From a virus: a stretch of DNA of 20,176 nt. A model generated the notes under the pieces. That model was not told where the DNA came from, ran no database searches, and saw only the letters and a list, made by a program, of their open reading frames with translations. Position numbers and translations under genes: made by a program. The DNA lies in IMG/VR virus record IMGVR_UViG_3300035698_008681, positions 1-20,176 of that record. The stretch is one strand, 5' to 3'. This document shows positions 14,306 to 20,176 of the stretch, piece after piece (position 1 is the first letter of the stretch; the number at the start of each line of letters is the position of its first letter).

Positions 14306-15412
14306 TTACGCGACAGTAAAACTGATCCCGTGGTAGTAGCGCCTCAGGTTTGGAATCTGCTTCTTCAGCTGCTCCAGGTATTGCTTGATACGCGCGCCGT
14401 AGCCCGCGTTAGTCGCGCTGGACGTGGTTCCGATGGTCTGGCTCAGACCGTCCATGGAAAGGCTTAGGTTGGCGATACCAGCGCCAGCAATCAGGTCTCC
14501 AAACACGTTGAAGGGGCCAAGGCTGGCAGCCATACCGATCAAGTCGATGATGTTGCGCGGAATCTGCCCCTCTGCGAAGCCCGCCACGTACTGAATCTGA
14601 AACAGGTGCGGTAGGTAATCCTGGCCGCCGTAGATCATAGGTAGGAAGTGTCCCCCCACTCCGATAGCGAACTGGCTTAGGGTACCTGTCGTAGGCACAA
14701 TCTGAATCTGAGCGGACTCTGCATTGATGCGGAGCCACTCCTGCGGGTACGTGATAACCGTCTGTCCTGCGGGGTATTGTACTTTGAACTCCTCCACAGA
14801 GATCAAAGGCAAGTTGTCCAGCTTGATGAAGTTGAACGCTTCCCAGTCATTGCGGTAGTAGTCCTGTAGGTCGCAAAAGGTCGTAGGTAGTAGGGGTATG
14901 TCTAGCTCATGCTCCAACCACTGGATTGCTGCCAGGATGTAGTGTTGAAACACAGCATCCGACATGGGCTGGCCTGACTCGTCCGTTAGGTCCAGACCAA
15001 ACAGGTACCTGCTCTTGAGCTGCGCCACGGTTAGCAAGTTCCGGAGCGCTAGGCCTTCGCCGGAAATAACAGCACTTGCGTCGGTCTTCCCACCCGTAAC
15101 TGAGTTTAGGTACCTGGTACGGTAGAAGTAGCTAGGGGAGCCCGTGCCGTCGACTGCGCGATAGTCTGTCTGGCCTTCGTTGAGTACTAGCCTGGTGTCT
15201 GGTGCCGTTATCTCCTGCCAAGTGATCTGAGAGTCGCTGCTGCGCTCTAGTACCAAGCGGTCAAACCCACAGTCGCGCGCCTCCTCGATAGATGCGTCGC
15301 TGATATCGATAGTAATGCAGGTGCCCCGTTTCCCTGCTGAGATAGCAGGGCCCGAGGCATTGACTGCGGGGTCCAACAAGAAGTGTCGGTCGTTTTGGGC
15401 AAAAGAAGGCAT
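14306..15412 (-). CDS. Head-tail adaptor (gp6-like) with N-terminal Fn3-like domain
   Basis: The 368-residue protein has two parts. Residues about 30-118 look like a fibronectin-III/Ig-like domain (FDRLVLERSSDSQITWQEI, then YFYRTRYLNSVTGGKTDAS). Residues about 125-180 (LLTVAQLKSRYLFGLDL, then DAVFQHYILAAIQWLEHELD) match the helical start of gp6-like head-tail connectors that dock under the portal. The remainder includes a beta region with PGG-like loops and a C-terminal segment, LSMDGLSQTIGTTSSATNAG followed by ARIKQYLEQLKKQI, common at the end of such adaptors. The start ATG 15412 has AGGGAAA upstream. The extra N-terminal domain may decorate the neck. Confidence 0.7.
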   Translation of the reverse strand: MPSFAQNDRHFLLDPAVNASGPAISAGKRGTCITIDISDASIEEARDCGFDRLVLERSSDSQITWQEITAPDTRLVLNEGQTDYRAVDGTGSPSYFYRTRYLNSVTGGKTDASAVISGEGLALRNLLTVAQLKSRYLFGLDLTDESGQPMSDAVFQHYILAAIQWLEHELDIPLLPTTFCDLQDYYRNDWEAFNFIKLDNLPLISVEEFKVQYPAGQTVITYPQEWLRINAESAQIQIVPTTGTLSQFAIGVGGHFLPMIYGGQDYLPHLFQIQYVAGFAEGQIPRNIIDLIGMAASLGPFNVFGDLIAGAGIANLSLSMDGLSQTIGTTSSATNAGYGARIKQYLEQLKKQIPNLRRYYHGISFTVA

Positions 15413-15419
15413 GGTTTCC

Positions 15420-15803
15420 CTAGAAAAGCGCTTTCAGCAATGCTACTGCGGCAGCCAAAATGGCGCCACCTGCTCCCACGATTGCCACCTTCACTTGCGC
15501 AGCGCTGGCCTGTCGCTCCTTGATGAGGATGAACTCCTGACGCAGTGCGTCTAGCTCGCGCTGGGAAGCCTTTGTTGAAATCTGCTGAGTAGCGTCTGCA
15601 CGAGATACTAAAGCGAGTTTCTCTAGCTCAGACCCTTGGATCAGCTGCTTAGTCTCAAGCAAAGAAATGTGACGTCGTTGCTCTTCTACTAAGTCGCGCA
15701 ACCGTCCACGCTCCTTTGCCGCAGTCTCGTACAAGAGCGCGGTGGAGGCAGATATGCCAGCAAGCCTTTCATCCAGCCTTGCGATTTGAGCGTCGTCATT
15801 CAT
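15420..15803 (-). CDS. Coiled-coil protein with C-terminal membrane segment (XhlA/holin-like architecture)
   Basis: This 127-residue protein is predicted to be a long coiled coil over residues 5-100 (heptad-like leucines, many E/K/R/Q), followed by one hydrophobic segment at 104-126 (VKVAIVGAGGAILAAAVALL) ending in KALF. That layout, with soluble helix first and a membrane anchor last, is the one seen in XhlA-type lysis accessory proteins and some holins, but also in phage scaffolds and unrelated tail-anchored proteins, and no sequence motif decides. Its ATG overlaps the end of the second response regulator by eight bases, so the two are co-translated. A role in lysis or membrane signalling is inference. 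Confidence 0.7.
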   Translation of the reverse strand: MNDDAQIARLDERLAGISASTALLYETAAKERGRLRDLVEEQRRHISLLETKQLIQGSELEKLALVSRADATQQISTKASQRELDALRQEFILIKERQASAAQVKVAIVGAGGAILAAAVALLKALF

Positions 15804-16722
15804 CTGCTAGATCTGCGAGAGTCAGTGGCGGTAGTGTGTTGGCTTCCCCAAGGACTTTACGCTCTGGTTCCGATAGTTGCGCGGGAGGCTTACTGGGATA
15901 GCTCTGCATTGATAACAAGTACGCCTTAGCATCTGCAGGAGTCTTGATATCTGACGCGGTTTTCCCAGATTCACGGATCCGTTTGAACGCCTGACCGCTG
16001 ATTGAACGGTCTTGGCGCTCCGATTCTGACGCTTGCGGCGGTATCGTCATGCGGTCGTCAGGACTCTCAATATTTAGGATATTGCGAATCTCCTTGAGTG
16101 ACGCCATGACATGCCCCCATCCCAGTAGCTTGTTCACCTCGTAGGACGCCGCTGGGGCAGTAGCTGCTAGGTAGTTCCGGACTTGGTGAATACCGCCCTC
16201 AATGCGGTCCAGGTGTCCGCTGACTGCTACGCCTAGTGTCGCTGTGCTGCTGGAGTCTGAAAACTGGCTTAGAGACTCCCAGGCTAGCTTTCGGTTCGTT
16301 ACGTCCCTGTGATGTCGTTCAATAGCCTGGCGCAGGACGGATTCCAGCCTGTGTGCCTCAGGCGGCTTCTCTACGTAGGCTGCTGCGCCGTACTCTACTG
16401 CCTGCACTGCCGTTTCGATGTCCCCCATTGAGGACAGAATGATGATGGGCATGTCTGGGCTCTCACGCACTACCTGGACCACAGTGTCTAGCCCGTTAGC
16501 AGGCCCATCGAACTGCAGGATCAGGTCAAGCAGCACTGCATCGTACCGCTTGTAGCGAAGCGCGGTTAGCCCATTGCTGAGGTGCGACACCCTAGCAGGT
16601 GCAAACTTGACGGTTTTAGCCCTGTTTAGGGACCGTTCGATTAGACGCCAGTCGTCGTCATCGTCCTCAATGACTAATATTGAGTAGATACGATCTTCGG
16701 GTCTTTCATGTTGAGAGTTCAT
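15796..16722 (-). CDS. Response regulator with CheY-like receiver and unrecognised C-terminal region
   Basis: Residues 13-135 form a receiver: SILVIEDDDDD (acidic pocket D21/D22), phosphoacceptor D66 in VLLDL, ILSS with S97, and the EKPP motif with K119. All conserved positions for phosphorylation are present. Residues about 145-308 match no output domain I know: a helical stretch (170-220, LDRIEGGIHQVRNYLAATAP), a polar linker, and a charged C-terminus with AKAYLLSMQSYPSKPP and a final LTLADLADE. No helix-turn-helix, GGDEF or HD motif is visible. The gene overlaps the preceding regulator by 17 bases and has GGAAGTGGA before ATG 16722. It would receive phosphate from the adjacent kinase, directly or through the first regulator. 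Confidence 0.87.
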   Translation of the reverse strand: MNSQHERPEDRIYSILVIEDDDDDWRLIERSLNRAKTVKFAPARVSHLSNGLTALRYKRYDAVLLDLILQFDGPANGLDTVVQVVRESPDMPIIILSSMGDIETAVQAVEYGAAAYVEKPPEAHRLESVLRQAIERHHRDVTNRKLAWESLSQFSDSSSTATLGVAVSGHLDRIEGGIHQVRNYLAATAPAASYEVNKLLGWGHVMASLKEIRNILNIESPDDRMTIPPQASESERQDRSISGQAFKRIRESGKTASDIKTPADAKAYLLSMQSYPSKPPAQLSEPERKVLGEANTLPPLTLADLADE

Positions 16723-17116
16723 TCCACTTCCACCAGGCTACTAAGTTGTGGGCAAGTTCCCTGAAATCCCTAGGAGCTACTGGTTTTGCCAGGTAACCCG
16801 CTACTTGCAGATCCCACCCTCTGAAAATGTCGTCTTTTGACCTAGAAGAGGACAGCGCCACGATAGGTACGTGTCTGATGGCTGGGTCGGCCTTGGCTGC
16901 CTCCAGCACGTCGTGGCCGCTAATACCAGGCAGGTTTAGGTCAAGCAGTACTATGACTGGCTTCTGATTTGAGACGCTCCTCAGGTATGCAAGCGCCTCC
17001 TCACCTGTGACTACACGGGTAAGTTCCACGTCCGTCTGCTTACGAAAAGCGCGATTGGTGAGCGATGCGTCATCATCGTCATCTTCAACCAGGAGCACTC
17101 GTAAGTTGGGTCGCAT
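16706..17116 (-). CDS. Single-domain response regulator (CheY/Rcp1-like)
   Basis: The protein is a bare receiver of 136 residues. VLLVEDDDDDASLTNRAF (7-24) supplies the acidic pocket, D59 in LLDLNLPG is the phosphoacceptor, S89 or S90 in ALSSS is the switch hydroxyl, and K111 in LAKP completes the site. LLVEDDDDD and LLDLNLPG are typical of the Rcp1-type regulators that pair with phytochrome-like kinases. I chose ATG 17116 rather than a start 32 codons upstream, because the receiver fold begins there. The start lies inside the 3' end of the kinase gene (32-base overlap). With no output domain it must act by protein contact or as a phosphate relay or sink. Confidence 0.9.
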   Translation of the reverse strand: MRPNLRVLLVEDDDDDASLTNRAFRKQTDVELTRVVTGEEALAYLRSVSNQKPVIVLLDLNLPGISGHDVLEAAKADPAIRHVPIVALSSSRSKDDIFRGWDLQVAGYLAKPVAPRDFRELAHNLVAWWKWNELST

Positions 17117-18269
17117 TTTCGGAGGGGGCTGATTTTGGTAAATCGAACTGAACAATGGTCCCGCCTCCGGGCGCGTGGAATGCGAGAATCTTACCGCCGT
17201 GTGCCTCCACAATACGCTGACATACGGCTAAGCCCAACCCCATGCCAGGCACTTTCAGCGATTGGTCCCCAACTCGCCTAAACAGGTCGAATGCATTCTC
17301 GTGCATACCTTCAGGGATGCCCCTACCGTTGTCTTGCACTTGTACAACTGTACGGTAGGTGCCCTCTGTCACGCGTAAGGTCAGCAGAGGGCGCCTACTA
17401 GGGTGCGCAAACTTGATACTGTTCGCTATCAAGTTGCCTAGCAGCTGGTAGACCATGATAGGAGATCCCCAAGTCGCAGCATCAAGTGGGTCCTCTATCC
17501 GGAAGGTGGCAGCTTGTATCTGCTCGTCTGTCAGGTTGTCCTGGATAGCGTTGCTCCAGGCATGTTTCAGATCGAGCTTTTCTAGCGTACCCACTTCCCC
17601 CGAACGTGCGAACGTTAGGATCCCGTCTAACAGACCTTCAATACGTTCGCTGGCGGATCTGAGTGACTTTAGGTAACCCAGCATCTCTGGTGTGCATTTC
17701 AGACCTAGGTCTTCTGCGTCTTCAAGAAAGGCCTGGGCAAAACCTACCATGTGCCTTGTTGGCTTTCGTAGGTCGTGACTTAGTATGTAGGTCGTGCGTT
17801 CCAGCTCGCGATTACGCTGTACCAGACTAGACTCCGCCTGTCCCAGCGCGTACTGCGTCTCCATGAGACCAGTCACGTCTGTGTGTGCCCCTAGCATACG
17901 CGTAGGGACACCTTCACCATTACGTATGATGAGCCCACGGCAGCGGACCCAAACCCAATGCCCTTGCTTGTGCTTGTATCGCGCAACTTGATCGTAGTTG
18001 AAGTCTGGGTCCTCCTTGTGCTTCTCGAAGCTCTGAACAGCCAGGGGCAGATCCTCTGGGTGAATATTAGCCTGCCACCAATCCGCAGTATTCTCTAGCT
18101 CGCCGTACTCATAGCCAAACGTTGTGCAGAACTTAGGGCTCATCCACCCTGAGTTGCCTTCTTCCAGGTCCCAGTACCAGAGGCCATCTAGTGATCCTTG
18201 ATCAATCCAATCAAAGATAGCGCTATCTGTGTGTACCAGGTTTAGTAACTCCGCATGTAGGTAGTGCAT
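17085..18269 (-). CDS. Soluble PAS-domain sensor histidine kinase
   Basis: This 394-residue kinase has one PAS domain, a dimerisation domain and an ATPase domain, with no membrane segment. Residues 25-133 match a PAS_3 fold with PAC motif (DGLWYWDLEEG, WQANIHPEDLP, HKQGHWVWVRCRGLI, MLGAHTDVTG). A coiled helix (140-160) leads to the H-box SHDLRKPTRH, with the phosphoacceptor H165. The catalytic core has the N-box GNLIANSIKFA (N279, N283), the G1 box QDNGRGIPE (D313), the F-box FDLFRR and the G2 box PGMGLGLAVC. All residues needed for autophosphorylation are intact, so it is probably active. The PAS domain could bind a small ligand, haem or flavin; I cannot tell which. Its gene follows a zinc-ribbon gene by two bases. 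Confidence 0.95.
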   Translation of the reverse strand: MHYLHAELLNLVHTDSAIFDWIDQGSLDGLWYWDLEEGNSGWMSPKFCTTFGYEYGELENTADWWQANIHPEDLPLAVQSFEKHKEDPDFNYDQVARYKHKQGHWVWVRCRGLIIRNGEGVPTRMLGAHTDVTGLMETQYALGQAESSLVQRNRELERTTYILSHDLRKPTRHMVGFAQAFLEDAEDLGLKCTPEMLGYLKSLRSASERIEGLLDGILTFARSGEVGTLEKLDLKHAWSNAIQDNLTDEQIQAATFRIEDPLDAATWGSPIMVYQLLGNLIANSIKFAHPSRRPLLTLRVTEGTYRTVVQVQDNGRGIPEGMHENAFDLFRRVGDQSLKVPGMGLGLAVCQRIVEAHGGKILAFHAPGGGTIVQFDLPKSAPSENATQLTSAPG

Positions 18270-18271
18270 CG

Positions 18272-18457
18272 CTATTCTACGCTTATGTCAGGCTTAGTAT
18301 CTGCCCGCTCAGCAGTACACTTAGTACAGTAGATAAACTCGCCTTCGCGGCTCCAACCCTCGCGAAGGCGCACCGTCTCAAAGGGCCTTGGATTGTGACC
18401 CTGTGCGGTTAGGCCGCAGCTATCACAAGAAGGATCAAACAAATAGCGCACTGTCAC
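18272..18457 (-). CDS. Small zinc-ribbon-like protein B
   Basis: The 61-residue product has two CxxC knuckles: C11-DS-C14 near the start and C44-TK-C47 near the end, with REGWSREGEF between them, a typical tiny zinc ribbon. It starts with GTG at 18457 inside a GTGA overlap with the upstream stop codon, which supports coupled translation. It probably binds one zinc ion and could contact nucleic acid or protein. Function is unknown. It resembles its upstream neighbour in layout, suggesting an old duplication. Confidence 0.72.
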   Translation of the reverse strand: MTVRYLFDPSCDSCGLTAQGHNPRPFETVRLREGWSREGEFIYCTKCTAERADTKPDISVE

Positions 18458-18651
18458 AGTACTGGCTTAGGAAGATCTTTGACAGGCATGTCTTGGCAGT
18501 CTTGGCAGGGCACTGCACACAGGTCTTTACCCTCGAAAACCCAGGTGTCAGGTAGCGTATCAGTAGGCGCCGCACCGGTAAAATCAGTTTGCATTACGCC
18601 TGGTTCCTCTGCGCCGCAGCAGTCGCAAAGTACGTTTATCCTTAGTTGCAT
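18454..18651 (-). CDS. Small zinc-ribbon-like protein A
   Basis: The 65-residue product has an N-terminal cluster C9-D-CC12 and a C-terminal C45-AVP-C49-QD-C52, with DTWVFEGKDL between, so a zinc-binding knuckle pair is likely. The start ATG 18651 has a weak AAGAG-type Shine-Dalgarno. It overlaps the next small zinc-ribbon gene by four bases. Function is unknown. Confidence 0.72.
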   Translation of the reverse strand: MQLRINVLCDCCGAEEPGVMQTDFTGAAPTDTLPDTWVFEGKDLCAVPCQDCQDMPVKDLPKPVL

Positions 18652-18666
18652 AGTGACTCTTTCGGC

Positions 18667-18960
18667 TCAGACGACAGGCATCTCGTACGTGAGAAACCAG
18701 CCATAGTAGAAATATCTGTTCGCAGTGATTGTTCCTGTGGGTTTGATGGAGAACAATAGCTCGCCGTCCTCGTCCCACACGTAATCTCCTAGGTCGTAAA
18801 CACGCTCAAAACGGTCTTGCGCGTTCAGGGGCAGTACGGCCATACCAGGCTCTTCACGCCAGAGAACATTGATGATGTCAGTTACTGTGTCCTCGCCATC
18901 GTTGTCAAAGCCCGTAGCCCACCTCGTGACAGGGTTAGGGACACGGTGGGACATGCCCAT
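18667..18960 (-). CDS. Small protein of unknown function downstream of the fibre gene
   Basis: The frame can start at TTG 18999, GTG 18975, ATG 18960 or ATG 18954. I favour ATG 18960 (97 residues) because GGGGTGA lies upstream and it avoids a long overlap with the fibre gene, but the choice is uncertain. The protein is acidic in its first half (FDNDGEDTVTD) and ends with aromatic beta strands (LFSIKPTGTIT, then RYFYYGWFLTYEMPVV). No family is recognised. Adjacency to a fibre-type gene suggests a fibre-associated or chaperone role, which is inference only. Confidence 0.55.
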   Translation of the reverse strand: MGMSHRVPNPVTRWATGFDNDGEDTVTDIINVLWREEPGMAVLPLNAQDRFERVYDLGDYVWDEDGELLFSIKPTGTITANRYFYYGWFLTYEMPVV

Positions 18961-18977
18961 ATTTAGCTCGGTCACCC

Positions 18978-20176
18978 CTACGCTGCCGTGCCTGGGCAAA
19001 CTACGTCGATGGCTTGCTGAATGGTAGCCGCGACGCTGTTGCCCAGAAGTTCGTAGCCAATGTCGTTGAGGTGCACTTGGTCGTCGTATAGTGATGCGTT
19101 CCAGGCGACGGTGTTGTACGCGTCGTACACTAGAATGTCCCTGGCCTCCGCGAGGGCTATGATCTTAGGAACGTAGTCCGCGAGATTGAGCCTAGCCTGA
19201 TCGTATACCACGCTTGCGGTAGGGCTAATAGGAGGCGGGGTGACCACTACAATCTCAACGGCCTCTTCCTCGGCCAGAATCAGAGTAAGTAGCGCATCGA
19301 ACGCAGCAGGCGTCGCGGTACCATCGTAGGTAGCACCTAGGTTATCCTCGCAGTCGTTGGTACCGATCATGAGTACGAGCACATCGGGTCTGTATGGCGT
19401 GCCTACCCCCAATCGGCTAGGCAGCCCTGCTGTCACGTCTGCGATATCAGCGTCACTAAGTCCGTAGTGCTGTATGGGTGGGGTTCCTTCGCTACCTACG
19501 AAATGGTGGATACCGTCATTTGCGTTGAGGTACTGCTGTACCGCTAACAGGTATGAAGTGCTGTCATCAGAGCTACCAATGCCCTCCGTGAGGCTGTCGC
19601 CCACACCCATGATACGCGCGTGCCGTGGGAACGTGCCTGGATTCTCGTTTTCGAGGTTACCCATGGTTGCGCGCAACTCTGCCCTCGACATAGCGCGGTC
19701 CATGGTGAGCAGTGCTGCAATGTCGATTTTCGCGAAGAGTGCTCCGCCGTCGAACTGCGCGAACATACTCATCGCGTTTTCATTTCGAAGCTCAGTACCC
19801 GCGTAAGTCGTCTCGTCTAGCAGTTCCCTGCCTCTGTAGAGAGTTACGGCGCCTGCGGGGTCGTCACAGTGGAAGATGAGCGCTTGCGGGCCCTTTTCGT
19901 AACCCTGTACTGCGAGGTTACGGTGTGCGTTCTCGAACAAGCCGTAGTTACCAACAATGCCGTTAGGTCGAATCTGCAGTGCGAAACGAGCAGCGTTCCG
20001 GCCTTCGAAAAAGAACTTGTTGAATCCTGCGAGGGGGATGTCATCGGTCATTTCGCAAATCACAACAAACGTGTGGCTCGTAGCCGCTCCGTGACTGAGG
20101 TTTGCTACGACCAGTGCGTCATTCACTCCATCGGCGGAGTACGCAGGCATGCCGTAAGGGCCATTTGCTATATAGA
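18978..20176 (-). CDS. Fibre-type SGNH (GDSL) hydrolase with ConA/lectin-like N-terminal part (5' end probably off the right edge)
   Basis: Numbering from the ATG at 20150 (390 residues), residues 1-165 look like a concanavalin-A/LamG jelly roll (SADGVNDALVV, FALQIRPNG, KIDIAALLTMDRAMS). Residues 178-390 form an SGNH hydrolase: block I GVGDSLTEG with nucleophile S186, block III GTND with N265, and block V D357-QV-H360; G230 may be the block II glycine. Such domains deacetylate or de-esterify surface glycans, so the protein probably recognises and trims host polysaccharide. The frame stays open upstream to base 20176, reading YIANGPYG before the ATG. ANG-x-PA ... DG-x-x-D-x-L is a continuous ConA-like motif, and no Shine-Dalgarno precedes ATG 20150, so the gene probably starts beyond the window. 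Confidence 0.85.
   Translation of the reverse strand, partial: YIANGPYGMPAYSADGVNDALVVANLSHGAATSHTFVVICEMTDDIPLAGFNKFFFEGRNAARFALQIRPNGIVGNYGLFENAHRNLAVQGYEKGPQALIFHCDDPAGAVTLYRGRELLDETTYAGTELRNENAMSMFAQFDGGALFAKIDIAALLTMDRAMSRAELRATMGNLENENPGTFPRHARIMGVGDSLTEGIGSSDDSTSYLLAVQQYLNANDGIHHFVGSEGTPPIQHYGLSDADIADVTAGLPSRLGVGTPYRPDVLVLMIGTNDCEDNLGATYDGTATPAAFDALLTLILAEEEAVEIVVVTPPPISPTASVVYDQARLNLADYVPKIIALAEARDILVYDAYNTVAWNASLYDDQVHLNDIGYELLGNSVAATIQQAIDVVCPGTAA

Noticed and set aside
17117-17212. A longer start for the first response regulator, 32 codons upstream
   Set aside because: Those codons read the kinase 3' end out of frame and precede the receiver's first strand. ATG 17116 gives a standard-length receiver.
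20162-20164. An ATG at 20164 as the fibre gene start
   Set aside because: It is out of frame with the SGNH reading frame.

Overview
The window is a stretch of a contractile-tailed (myovirus-type) bacteriophage genome. Every gene I can support lies on the minus strand, so the module reads from right (about 20176) to left (1). Genes are packed with gaps of at most a few tens of bases, and many stop and start codons overlap (ATGA, GTGA, TAGTG, TAATG). I see no integrase, tRNA, CRISPR array, insertion sequence, convincing promoter or intrinsic terminator. The host cannot be fixed from this sequence. Shine-Dalgarno sequences and GTG/TTG starts show it is a bacterium.

Region 1 (20176 to 18272) holds a fibre-type protein with a lectin-like/ConA-like segment and an SGNH (GDSL) hydrolase domain, apparently continuing off the right edge. 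It is followed by a small protein of unknown function and two tiny cysteine-rich zinc-ribbon-like proteins.

Region 2 (18269 to 15420) is the accessory surprise: a complete soluble PAS sensor histidine kinase, a single-domain response regulator and a second response regulator with an unrecognised C-terminal half, all with overlapping reading frames. A coiled-coil protein with one C-terminal membrane segment (XhlA/holin-like architecture) overlaps the second regulator. A phosphorelay placed inside a virion gene cluster is unusual.

Region 3 (15412 to 10976) encodes neck and connector proteins: a gp6-like head-tail adaptor with an extra N-terminal Fn3-like domain, a zinc-binding neck protein, an HK97-gp10-like protein, a probable tail terminator and a small unknown protein. 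A free-standing HNH homing-type endonuclease with a C-terminal helix-turn-helix is wedged between the first two.

Region 4 (10963 to 1) is the contractile tail: sheath (with an inserted Ig-like decoration), tube, two overlapping tail-assembly chaperone frames, tape measure with glycine-serine linkers, gpD/gp27-like hub, gpV/gp5-like spike, a small unknown protein, a fused LysM plus gp25-like baseplate protein, and the start of a baseplate-J/gp6-like wedge gene that runs off the left edge. A perfect 12-bp inverted repeat between tube and chaperone genes overlaps the chaperone ribosome-binding site. A strand-biased heptamer, TTAGCAA, occurs 14 times in regions 3 and 4 and not in regions 1 and 2.
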